Shown piece after piece: positions 1 to 12,566 of a stretch of DNA of 64,000 nt (position 1 is the first letter of the stretch; each line of letters opens with the position of its first letter). The DNA comes from Lingula anatina (Eukaryota > Brachiopoda > Lingulata > Lingulida > Lingulidae). The stretch spans positions 64,001 to 128,000 of the forward strand of contig NW_019775443.1 of the NCBI RefSeq assembly GCF_001039355.2, read 5' to 3'. The notes under the pieces were generated by a model. The model searched no databases. It had not been told where the DNA came from and saw only the letters and a list, made by a program, of their open reading frames with translations. A program made the translations under genes and the position numbers.

Positions 1-1989
1 ATTTTTCCACTTCTTTTTCAGCAGAAGGCAACAGTCGAGAAAACCAAACCCAATAAGGTAAAAGTCCAAAATATTTAAGATAAGATTAAAAAGTTGATTT
101 TAAGGCCAAGGTAAAAAAGTTGCACCTGCAATATTATAGTTATTATATATTTATTAAACTATTTTGTTGTGTGAAATTATCGTCCTAATTATAGCAATAT
201 AGCATTTGTGCTTGGTATTGAATGTTATAAGTATTCAGGTGTGAACTGTGAAACAAGCCATTTGCTTCCAGTATTTTTCCAATCAAAAAGCTGCACAGTC
301 ATTTTCCAAGAATGATTTGCCAACTGCTTTTTTGCTCCTCCGTGGCAACAGAAACTATTATTTGTGTCTATTTTTACACATGTGATTAAGGTGAGATTGC
401 GTTCCATTTCAAAGAGTTTTTAAAGCTCGGAATGATAATCTTCATGCCCCCCTTTTTTTCAGCCAACTCTGCTCATGTTTGCACTATCTTTATATTTTAG
501 CTGTTATTTCTTTATTTCATAATATTTAGAAAGTATCATTCTGTTTCCAATAAATGATAAGCAGCTGATTTACATAATAACTTACTTACATTAAAAAACT
601 TAATGAAGGCATTACCACTTGCCTGGTAGAATTCAGTTACTAAGAACACTTGCCACTTCCTACGTGCTGTGACTTCTTATCTAGCCTCTGGAAAATTGTT
701 TTCATGGGCATTTATAAACAATTTTCTTTTTCCCCTGAGCTTCTGTCACTTGCCAATAAAGGTGTTTCTATCCTTAAAACACTTACTCCCTGCATACATC
801 ACTATACCCATGAGAAAAACAGACAGAAAGCCATAATTTAAAATAAATCATAAAATATTGTTTTCAATATGTTAGACCCAAGACAACAATTAGAACATAA
901 TACTTTTTTGGCAAGGGGTAGACTGCATTTTGGGAAGAAGAGCTTTGTAATCAATGTATCTATTCTGTTCCTCGATTCTAGAAAAAAGAAAAATAACCAT
1001 AAAAAAGAAATGACATGCTAGTAACTTCTGGGTACCTGCTGTTTCTGCCAAAAAATTGTTGGTAACGTGTTTTCATACGTTAAAAATGTGCCTGTTTGTG
1101 ATGCTTTATTTACCTCTGCTATGAGACAAAATGAAAAAAAAAAAGCGACCATAGCCAAACATGCATACAAACATGGATACACATACAATAGATATAGATT
1201 TCTGTTGAAAGTCTGAATCCAGACTTTTCTTTGCTTTGAAAACTGTAAGTGATTTACTGAACACACATCACAGTATGGTAATTTGCATTCTATTGTCACG
1301 CAATGATTCCCAAGAGAAGTTGATATTTTAACCTTAAAACACATCTAGAAAAAGCAATCTCTATCATATCTCTCAGCTACCACACATCTGCCATTTTGCC
1401 ATACATTTTAAAACAATGTATCTACAGCACGTTTTTCAAAGATTTAAAAAATTCCCTTTAACACATAACAGAAAATGAGAAAGATGGAAAAAATTGATTA
1501 GTTCATATTTATTGTTTATTTTCATAATACTTTATTACTATTCGGAAACTGTCCAAACTGTATGCTTGTTTTGCTCGGTCAGAACTTTGTGAACCAGAAC
1601 GCCAGCATGTGCATGTAAAGAATAATCAATAGGAATTGATTGGGGCATACTAGAAACCATGTAGATTAGTCATGTGGTGGGATACCAACATTAGACCTCT
1701 TCCTTGCCAAATATTGAACTTTCTGGTGTATGTTCCTTATGAAATTTGATTTGTAACTCTGCTCAGAGTTTTGTTATCTGATTAGTTTGTAGTATCAGAT
1801 AGTATTCCAGATATTAAATAGATCATGATTTGAAGTGGAGACGTTGTGACTTTCTGAACCCACCGTGTTATAGCATTTTACAGTTACAAATGTGTACAAC
1901 TGTAATAATATTAACATTTTTTCTTGCTTTCCAAAATAAAAATGCTTGAACAGACACAAGGCACGAGATTTTTAAGACACGTATTGAAA
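1..1989. other. Non-coding stretch, nothing recognised
   Basis: AT-rich sequence with frequent stops in all frames. The longest open frames are about 60-108 codons and show no domain, no low-complexity protein pattern and no flanking splice consensus in a sensible arrangement. No RNA gene or transposon protein is recognised. It could be intergenic DNA or part of a long intron of a gene outside the window. Confidence 0.6.
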
Positions 1990-4900
1990 ATTTAATTTCG
2001 TTTTTTGAGACTCTTTGAAAACATTCAAGCCAAGTATGGCCTATGGGTTATCAGTATAATAGAGACCCACTGTTCAACAAGGACAGGTTTGTCTTGAAAT
2101 GCTGCCATCTGCTGGAGCAGGAAGATTTAAGGGTAAGTTCATCTTGTTACTCTCTATCAGTTGTTCTTTGACTTTGCCATCATAAACATCCAGGCATGTA
2201 TTAAACAATGTGATTACTGCAATAAATTAACAATGCCAGCAAATAATGTACATTCTTAGCATCATTAAGTAAAGACAAATACTGTTGCCTGGCCTCTTGA
2301 TTTCTCCAGAGGATGGCTTTGCATATGAGGTTTATAGATTTTTTTCCCCTTACCAAGTGCCATTAGTCTTTCAGTTCATCAATAATTTGGCAGCTTCGAC
2401 ATCCAGGGAGCCTCCAGAGTGAACGGGACACTGCAGAACCACCACTGAAAATAGATACATCTGTCATCTTCCCTCATAACACTGGTAAGTTTTGCTGTCA
2501 AAATCTGCTGGATATTTTCTTTTTCTTTTCGGTCAGTTCTGGGAATGTGCCATTTGAGTGTGCTGTCTTTTCATATGAGGCTTGTTTAGCTATGCACATT
2601 GAATCAATTGTATGAATCCAAAATGATCTTGCTTGCAGTAAGGATTGGCAAATAAGTAGAACTCGGTTGCCAATTTCCTTAAATGGCACCCTGTTGAAAA
2701 CTGCCTTGCCAAGTTGTTATGATATTGAAAAAATAGTTTTATTAAAATTATATTGAGATTTTATATAAAAAGCCTGATTAGCATTTCAACAATGAACATT
2801 TTCAATCATTTAAAATTAATAAATTAATATATTGTTTTGTTAATTACAATGTTATCTTCAGAGGATGGTTGGTCAATAGAAAGGAGTTTTTATATATATG
2901 TATGTCCAGTTATACAGCTATTTGAACATTAAGTCTTATTTTTCTCCTATGAGAGTACTATTTCCCCAAACAACCAGCAACATTTAGATCTGGTGCCCAA
3001 GACATTTCTTGGTAGACTTGACAGACTATTAGAGATTGAAGACATCCTTGTTCTAATATATTTACTGTGATGCAGATATTATTTTAGCATGTCACTCCTC
3101 TGTTTAGTACTGCCCTTATTTCTGCTATTACAGAAACAAAATTTTAGTTTTTGTTATAATTTAATATACCATGAAAAAAAAGAGATGTAACTCAGGATGG
3201 ATATAGTGGTATTTTGTTCCGGTAATTTATATTACTGGTACATGTAGCTTAGAAATTCTGATGGTACGAATCTAAGATACATGTACATGTATGTACCTTA
3301 TAATGCAGTTCAATTAACATCAGGCAATATTTCTCAATGCTACAGGTTTAAACATTTTTATGGCGATGTTTTAATATTTTTCAAGGCTGATAGTGAATGG
3401 TGTAAACTGGAGTTGATTACATCGATATATTTTTTTAGAGTACCTTGGATAAAGAATGGGGAGTTTGCATGCAGTAGGGTACTTATAACAATCTTATAAC
3501 AATCATCTTGAGGCACAATTAGAATATCAATAATAATAATTCAATATTTATAGACAGGTATGGAAAGTATGTGATCTATGTAGTTGAGGTTCATGATTAT
3601 TTAATTAGTTCAAGTGCCCTGCTTGTTTATGTTGGTAAATCCACGTATGTTGTGGAAATGATCTATATCACAGCAAATTGGGGGAATATATTTTTAAAAT
3701 AGGCAAAAAAAAAAAAAAAATTATGTAAATGTCCTTTCTTCTCTTGGTATTATGAAGATGAATAATTGTTGGCACCCAACATCAAGCATTGTAAATGGAA
3801 TCTTGCTTATGGTCTCAAGATGACTTGAGGACAGAAAATCCTATTTGGAGACAAATTCCCATGTGGCACTTCAGTGAAGGATTGTGTGCATGGTCTCTAT
3901 TATATACAATATTAAACGTTCGCAAGAAATGAAAGCAATAAGATATCAGTTTGATACAAATGTTTTAAGCAGTGCAGACCATACAGTCACTGTGTTATTA
4001 CAAAATTGTTGAAAGTAACAGTCTGTATTTTCGATTGTAGAGACCTTAAAGAGCACTTATCCTCACTTCAGGACTGATTCAGAGGCAGACGACAATACCC
4101 AGTTCATATTTTAATGTTGTAGCATTGTGGTGAGTGATCATTAAGTGTTGTTTCAGCTTGCTCTTACATCTCTTCTTTACTTAGATAATGTATGAGCATA
4201 TATGTTAGGCTGACACCCAAACAGTATTTCTGTCAGCTTTAAAAGAGTTTTTAGTCTATGGGTCAACAGAAAAGGGCAGAACATCCCAACTGGCTATCTC
4301 CCAGAGGACTTCATGTTGTAACTAGATACCAGAGGTAGCATTGATGGCCAGTAGAACTTGTGATGTCATTTGCACAATGTCTTTTCAGTTTTTCAATTAA
4401 CATCTAGATAATGCAGAAGAATATTTGCCAAAAGTATTCTGTATTATTGTGAAAAATTTTGAAGTGTGAGTTTTAACATTTTAAAAAATGGAAAGAAGTT
4501 GTGTACTGGTATTGCGTTTGCTGGCTGTCAGTGACCAGCAGGCTGTTGAAAGTCCATAGTAGAAATCTGGCAGATGTTATAATTCTATCACCAGGATGCA
4601 CAGTTACTGTGTCTATAGGCATATGTCTTTGGCCATAGGCATGCATAATTGAATGTTGTAATAGCATTCTACTTTTAAGCACATGCCCAGCTGGTGGTTC
4701 CTACTCAGGAGTGTCTTTTGCCTCTCTTAAGAACAAGTTTCTAAAAGGGGGCTCTTCCTTAAACTTATCAAGTTTTAAATGTATTGAGTATATATGCCAA
4801 CCAGAATAGAAAGACATATTTTATTTACCTTTACCTCTGTTGGCTGTAGTCGTTTAACATACAAGTTAGATGACATTGGGAAAAGATGATTCTGCTTCTT

Positions 4901-6699
4901 ATGCTGGTTTTCAACCTGAGAACAAATCTTCTTCTGACAATATAGAAAAGACATGGTGTTGTTTGTTCAACAGCCATCTGACATCTGTTCAGATCATTAC
5001 TACAATTAAATTGGCCTGGAAACTGCAGTGTCTATAGCAAGTGTTTCATGCTATAAAAGTGAAATTGATTTTTTATAGACTCCTATTATGTACTGGTTCA
5101 CAGTGTCAATTCTTGGCCTCTGCAGGCTATGCTTGGCAGGTTTTGAAAATGATTCTCTCCTCATAGCCCACCAGCATTGACACTAATGTGTTGTACCTGC
5201 ATATTAAATAAAGCTTAGTCTGGGCATGGGGGTATTTTCATTGTAGTTTGACCATGGCAGATTTTGTCAGATTCTGTGGGATTCTTTAGGGTTTTGACAT
5301 TGACATAGTTAAATTGTAGACTAATAAGTGGGATCTCAGTGGGCAATTACTCAAGTAATGCTTTTGGTGCCTTTGAATTGATGGTTTTGGAGTTCCAACT
5401 TTCTTTTTACTTGTGGCATTGCTGAAACATTTAAGAACGAGCTGATAATTTTATGTGATTTGTAAAATACATCTTTTTTTTTACTTGGTAAAAAGTATAA
5501 ATGACATTTGGTTGAAATAGAGATAGGCCACTTTAAATGTGCACAACCTCAGTTTCTTTCCATTTCTTGGGTATCAACTGCTACACTGCCTTGAACAATC
5601 TGCTAAGTACTGGTAATTGAACAGGAGCCTTCTTAATGATTAAGTTAATGGAAGTTTCTAATGTTGCATCTTTATCGAAATCAGTTTTTCTTCAAATATT
5701 ATATCCATTTCTTTTATTATTTCTGTATAAACATAGACTCTAACTTTACTGTGATGACAGGAAGAGAGTAAACAGTTGAATCAATATTTTCCAAGTGGTC
5801 TTTGATAAACTGGCTTCCATTAAATGAGCTGAATTGTCAGAAAATGGGACAGAAAAAATCAATCTTAAAGAAACTTGGGAATAATTAGCTTAAGTGATAT
5901 CTCAAGAGAATCTGGAAGTGTTGACTAGTAAAGGTAAGAGAAGGAGTGTGTAAAGTTTACAAGGGAAGCTGGTGAGCACTTAGCACTTCTGTGATGAAAT
6001 ACACCTTTTTTGTCTTGTCTCTTTGTCATATTTTATTAAGAAAATATCTTTTAACAAATTGATTAAATTTCTTAAATTAATCTTATTTATCTGACATTAT
6101 TTTTTTTTCTTATTTAAATTTGCGGTCTGTTTTTTTATATTTGCGGCTTTCTAACTGAAGTGAATGCTGGCCCCTTGGTTTTGAGACCATTGAGTCATTT
6201 CTTCTTACTTTTTCCGCACACCCCAATATCATGTCTGATCTTTACAGAACATTTCTGGGATTGTGTCTCCAGGTCTCTTGGCATTTGGCCCATTTATCAC
6301 CTCTAGAGAGTACGATGAAAACTAATTTTCAAAATGCTGTTGGACTGCGGACTGTCAACTTGCTCAGATTGATTACTGATTAGCTGATCATTATCATTCC
6401 TGTTGGAAATCTATACTGTATCTGAAATAGTAACTGGAGTAGTGTGGTGCAAACATTCTCTTGGCACAGAACTTGGCTCTAACCTGGGATGCAGCAAGGT
6501 GATAGCTTTTGTAGTATGTAATTGCTTGACAGGCCATAGTTAAGTATCACAAGGGTCACCACCATTTCAAATATTTTTCAGAAAAAAACACAAAATAATG
6601 TCCTTTCTCTTGAATCTGCCATTTAGTTTAAAGGAATAATTAAAGCCTCTATTTGATTTGAAGGAATAAACTTAAGATTAGGCTGCTGTGAAATGTTCA
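1990..6699 (+). repeat. Copy 1 of a ~4.7 kb direct duplication
   Basis: The segment beginning TTTAATTTCG near 1991 and running to AAATGTT just before the n at 6700 reappears base for base, with scattered substitutions and small indels, at 6701-11457. Offset is about 4710 bp. By eye the copies agree at well over 95% of positions. Differences include A-rich sequence at 3705-3720 where copy 2 is T-rich, and loss of a 24-bp stretch that copy 2 has at 9153-9176. The content is non-coding: short open frames such as 3281-3499 simply occur in both copies. Interpreted as an unmerged allelic contig end; a true tandem duplication is the alternative. Confidence 0.95.
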
Positions 6700-6700
6700 N
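6700..6700. other. Undetermined base (n) marking an assembly join
   Basis: This is the only ambiguous base I saw in the window, and it sits exactly between the two copies of the 4.7 kb duplication. The sequence left of it matches the end of copy 2 (about 11457), and the sequence right of it matches the start of copy 1 (about 1990). That is the pattern expected when two overlapping contigs are placed end to end instead of being merged. Confidence 0.9.
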
Positions 6701-9700
6701 ATTTAATTTCGTTTTTTGAGACTCTTTGAAAACATTCAAGCCAAGTATGGCCTATGGGTTATCAGTATAATAGAGACCCACTGTTCAACAAGGACAGGTT
6801 TGTCTTGAAATGCTGCCATCTGCTGGAGCAGGAAGATTTAAGGGTAAGTTCATCTTGTTACTCTCTATCAGTTGTTCTTTGACTTTGCCATCATAAACAT
6901 CCAGGCATGTATTAAACAATGTGATTACTGCAATAAATTAACAATGCCAGCAAATAATGTACATTCTTAGCATCATTAAGTAAAGACAAATACTGTTGCC
7001 TGGCCTCTTGATTTCTCCAGAGGATGGCTTTGCATATGAGGTTTATAGATTTTTTTCCCCTTACCAAGTGCCATTAGTCTTTCAGTTCATCAATAATTTG
7101 GCAGCTTCGACATCCAGGGAGCCTCCAGAGTGAGCGGGACACTGCAGAACCACCACTGAAAATAGATACATCTGTCATCTTCCCTCATAACACTGGTAAG
7201 TTTTGCTGTCAAATCTGCTGGATATTTTCTTTTTCTTTTCGGTCAGTTCTGGGAATGTGCCATTTGAGTTTGCTGTCTTTTCATATGAGGCTTGTTTAGC
7301 TATGCACATTGAATCAATTGTATGAATCCAAAATGATCTTGCTTGCAGTAAGGATTGGCAAATAAGTAGAACTCGGTTGCCAATTTCCTTAAATGGCACC
7401 CTGTTGAAAACTGCCTTGCCAAGTTGTTATGATATTGAAAAAATAGTTTTATTAAAATTATATTGAGATTTTATATAAAAAGCCTGATTAGCATTTCAAC
7501 AATGAACATTTTCAATCATTTAAAATTAATAAATTAATATATTGTTTTGTTAATTACAATGTTATCTTCAGAGGATGGTTGGTCAATAGAAAGGAGTTTT
7601 TATATATATGTATGTCCAGTTATACAGCTATTTGAACATTAAGTCTTATTTTTCTCCTATGAGAGTACTATTTCCCCAAACAACCAGCAACATTTATATC
7701 TCGTGCCCAAGACATTTCTTGGTAGACTTGAAAGACTATTAGAGATTGAAGACATCCTTGTTCTAATATATTTACTGTGATGCAGATATTATTTTAGCAT
7801 GTCACTCCTCTGTTTAGTACTGCCCTTATTTCTGCTATTACAGAAACAAAATTTTAGTTTTTGTTATAATTTAATATACCATGAAAAAAAAGAGATGTAA
7901 CTCAGGATGGATATAGTGGTATTTTGTTCCGGTAATTTATATTACTGGTACATGTAGCTTAGAAATTCTGATGGTACGAATCTAAGATACATGTACATGT
8001 ATGTACCTTATAATGCAGTTCAATTAACATCAGGCAATATTTCTCAATGCTACAGGTTTAAGCATTTTTATGGCGATGTTTTAATATTTTTCAAGGCTGA
8101 TAGTGAATGGTGTAAACTGGAGTTGATTACATCGATATATTTTTTTAGAGTACCTTGGATAAAGAATGGGGAGTTTGCATGCAGTAGGGTACTTATAACA
8201 ATCTTATAACAATCATCTTGAGGCACAATTAGAATATCAATAATAATAATAATTCAGTATTTATAGACAGGTATGGAAAGTATGTGATCTATGTAGTTGA
8301 GGTTCATGATTATTTAATTAGTTCAAGTGCCCTGCTTGTTTATGTTGGTAAATCCACGTATGTTGTGGAAGTGATCTATATCAGAGCAAATTGGGAGAAT
8401 ATATCCTGTCTTGTAATTTTTTTTTTTTTCAAAATCAAATTTTTTATTGAAATGTCCTTTCTTCTCTTGGTATTATGAAGATGAATAATTGTTGGCACCC
8501 AACATCAAGCATTGTAAATGGAATCTTGCTTATGGTCTCAAGATGACTTGAGGACAGAAAATCCTATTTGGAGACAAATTCCCATGTGGCACTTCAGTGA
8601 AGGATTGTGTGCATGGTCTCTATTATATACAATATTAAATGTTCGCAAGAAATGAAAGCAATAAGATATCAGTTTGATACAAATGTACTCAGCCTTGTGC
8701 AGACCTTGTAGTCACTGTGTTATTACAAAATTGTTGAAAGTAGCAGTCTGTATTTTTGATTGAAGAGACCTTAAAGAGCACTTATCCTCACTTCAGGACT
8801 GATTCAGAGGCAGACGACAATAGGCAGTTCATATTTTAGTGTTGTAGCATTGTGGTGAGTGATCCTTGAGTGTTGTTTCAGCTTGCTCTTACATCTCTTC
8901 TTTACTTAGATAATGTATGAGCATATATGTTAGGCTGACACCCAAACAGTATTTTTGTTAGCTTTAAAAGAGTTTTTAGTCTATGGGTCAACAGAAAAGG
9001 GCAGAACATCCCAACTGGCTATCTCCCAGAGGACTTCATGTTGTAACTAGATACCAGAGGTAGCATTGATGGCCAGTAGAACTTGTGATGTCATTTGCAC
9101 AATGTCTTTTCAGTTTTTCATTTAACATCTAGATAATGCAGAAGAATATTTGCATTGTGTCTGGATTGAATATTTGACAAAAGTATTCTGTATTATTGTG
9201 AAAAATTTTGAAGTGTGAGTTTTAACATTTTAAAAAATGGAAAGAAGTTGTGTACTGGTATGTCTCATGCTAAGGATTGTGTTTGCTGGCTGTCAGTGAC
9301 CAACAGGCTGTTGAAAGTCCATAGTAGAAATCTGGCAGATGTTATAATTCTATCACCAGGATGCACAGTTACTGTGTCTATAGGCATACGTCTTTGGCTA
9401 TAGGCATGCATAATTGAATGTTGTAATAGCATTCTACTTTCAAGCACATGCCCAGCTGGTGGTTCCTACTCAGGAGTGTCTTTTGCCTCTCTAAGTTTCT
9501 TAAAGGGGGCTCTTCCTTAAACTTATCAAGTTTTAAATGTTTTGAGTATATATGCCAACCAGAATAGAAAAACCTACTTTATTTATCTTTACCTCTGTTG
9601 TCTGTAGTCGTTTAACATACAAGTTAGATGACATTGGGAAAAGATGATTCTGCTTCTTATGCTGGTTTTCAACCTGAGAACAAATCTTCTTCTGACAATA

Positions 9701-11457
9701 AAGAAAAGACATGGTGTTGTTTGTTCAACAGCCATCTGACATCTGTTCAGATCATTACTACAATTAAATTGGCCTGGAAACTGCAGTGTCTATAGCAAGT
9801 GTTTCATGCTATAAAAGTGAAATTGATTTTTTATAGACTCCTATTATGTACTGGTTCACAGTGTCAATTCTTGGCCTCTGCAGGCTATGCTTGGCAGGTT
9901 TTGAAAATGATTCTCTCCTCATAACCCACCAGCATTGACACTGATGTGTTGTACCTGCATATTAAATAAAGCTTAGTCTGGGCATGGGGGTATTTTCATT
10001 GTAGTTTGACCATGGCAGGTTTTGTCAGAATTATGGGATTCTTTGGGGTTTTGACATTGACATAGTTAAATTGTAGACTAATAAGTGGGATCTCAGTGGG
10101 CAATTACTCAAGTAATGCTTTTGGTGCCTTTGAATTGATGGTTTTGGAGTTCCAACTTTCTTTTTACTTGTGGCATTGCTGAAACATTTAAGAACGAGCT
10201 GATAATTTTATGTGATTTGTAAAATACGTTTTTTTTTTTTACTTGGTAAAAAGTATAAATAACATTTGGTTGAAATAGAGATAGGCCACTTTAAATGTGC
10301 ACAACCTCAGTTTCTTTCCATTTCTTGGGTATCAACTGCTACACTGCCTTGAACAATCTGCTAAGTACTGGTAATTGAACAGGAGCCTTCTTAATGATTA
10401 AGTTAATGGAAGTTTCTAATGTTGCATCTTTATCGAAATCAGTTTTTCTTCAAATATTGTATCCATTTCTTTTAATATTTCTGTATAAACATAGACTCTA
10501 ACTTTACTGTGATGACAGGAAGAGAGTAAACAGTTGAATCAATATTTTCCAAGTGGTCTTTGATAAACTGGCTTCCATTAAATGAGCTGAATTGTCAGAA
10601 AATGGGACAGAAAAAATCAATCTTAAAGAAACTTGGGAATAATTAGCTTAAGTGATATCTCAAGAGAATCTGGAAGTGTTGACTAGTAAAGGTAAGAGAA
10701 GGAGTGTGTAAAGTTTACAAGGGAAGCTGGTGAGCACTTAGCACTTCTGTGATGAAATATACCTTTTTTGTCTTGTCTCTTTGTCATATTTTATTAAGAA
10801 AATATCTTTTAACAAATTGATTAAATTTTTTAAATTAATCTTATTTATCTGACATTATTATTTTTTTTCTTATTTAAATTGGCGATCTGTTTTTTTTATA
10901 TTTGCGGCTTTCTAACTGAAGTGAATGCTGGCCCCTTGGTTTTGAGACCATTGAGTCATTTCTTCTTACTTTTTCCCCACACCCCAATATCATGTCTGAT
11001 CTTAACAGAACATTTCTGGGATTGTGTCTCCAGGTCTCTTGGCATTTGGCCCATTTATCACCTCTAGAGAGTACGATGAAAACTAATTTTCAAAATGCTG
11101 TTGGACTGCGGACTGTCAACTTGCTCAGATTGATTACTGATTAGCTGATCATTATCATTCCTGTTGGAAATCTATACTGTATCTGAAATAGTAACTGGAG
11201 TAGTGTGGTGCAAACATTCTCTTGGCACAGAACTTGGCTCTAACCTGGGATGCAGCAAGGTGATAGCTTTTGTAGTATGTAACTGCTTGACAGGCCATAG
11301 TTAAGTATCACAAGGGTCACCACCATTTCAAATATTTTTCAGAAAAAGACACAAAATAATGTCCTTTCTCTTGAATCTGCCATTTAGTTTAAAGGAATAA
11401 TTAAAGCCTCTATTTGATTTGAAGGAATAAACTTTAAGATTAGGTTGCTGTGAAATG
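6701..11457 (+). repeat. Copy 2 of the ~4.7 kb direct duplication
   Basis: Matches 1990-6699 throughout. It continues into unique sequence (ATATACACGATG) after 11457, whereas copy 1 stops at the n. It carries extra bases relative to copy 1 at 9153-9176 (between two copies of GAATATTTG) and near 9260-9282. It has a T-rich tract at about 8417-8430 where copy 1 has an A tract. No gene is recognised in either copy. Confidence 0.95.
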
Positions 11458-12516
11458 TTAATATACACGATGTTATGGTAAGATTTTCAGTCAGTCCATG
11501 TTTTATAAGGTTCCTAGGGGAAGAGGGGGGACCATAGGAAATGGAGCAACATCCACATTTTACTCTTTATCTTCTGAAGAAAGAAAAGAAAAATGTTGTT
11601 CCTGTGGGCAGATAACCACATCACATGCTCACAAAGCATAAAGAGATAACACAAGTGCAGACAAGATCATGGTATTATTATCTGAACATTGAGATAGTGG
11701 AACAACTGCAAGAACAACACAGTATTTAAGTACCAGCAGAACCATTATTGTAGCTCTGTCATATTTATAGAAAAATGTCTTTCAGCAACACCATTTTATC
11801 ATGCCATAACCGTAGTTTTTCATCATTTTCTGGCTTAAACTAGTGATTATAGCTCTCAGAATATCTTTATATATCTTCTTTCCTGCTGATTTCAAAAACA
11901 TTAGAATAGGTACTGGCTGAAGTATTGCATTTTAAAGTGTGTATGGCCTTTAGGATAAGGTAGATGTATTTACCAGCAAAAGTTTAATGTTCTAATATTT
12001 CAAGGTAGAAGATGAAGCAGACCTCTAAGGATTTGCAAAATGATTGCATCTTCCATTAGATACTGCAGTTGTTTTGTGCAATCCTTGGATTGTGGCCTCA
12101 TAAAGTCTGTGTAGAAGATTTGTCATAAGTGTTATAATACTGTAAACCAGAATGATTTCTGTAAGATTGGATCATTGTTGAAAGAAGCTGGGTAAAAAAG
12201 AGAGATCATTTGCAATTTACTGTGATCAATTTTTTCTGCAGGAATTTGATTTTATGCTTGATTAAAATTTGTGATTGAAATTCTTTTTGCTTGAGATTGA
12301 CAGCTTTTTTGCATTTTTTTTTTCATTTCTGAAAGAAAGTCGATTTTATGGCTGAAAGCTATTTTACATGAGAATCAGTTTTTGCAGGAAATTGACAATT
12401 ATTTTTCCTGTTTTTGTTTCCCAGGACAATTATGTCACAAGCATGCAATCTTGAAAGCTAAAACTCAAGTTGAGAAGGATATCTATGACCCCGTCTGAGC
12501 ATAAACTAGAGAAAAG

Positions 12517-12566
12517 AGTGTGTGTATGTGTGTTTGTGTGTGCGTGGGCACGTGCGTACATGTGTT
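12517..12566. repeat. Degenerate (TG)n / (CGTG) simple repeat
   Basis: Interrupted alternating TG tract that shifts into GTGCG/CGTGCGT units. It is a decayed dinucleotide microsatellite. Confidence 0.8.

Noticed and set aside
3281-3499. 72-residue frame found identically at 7991-8209, suggesting conservation
   Set aside because: The identity comes from the duplicated 4.7 kb block as a whole. Non-coding parts are equally conserved, so there is no sign of protein-level constraint.
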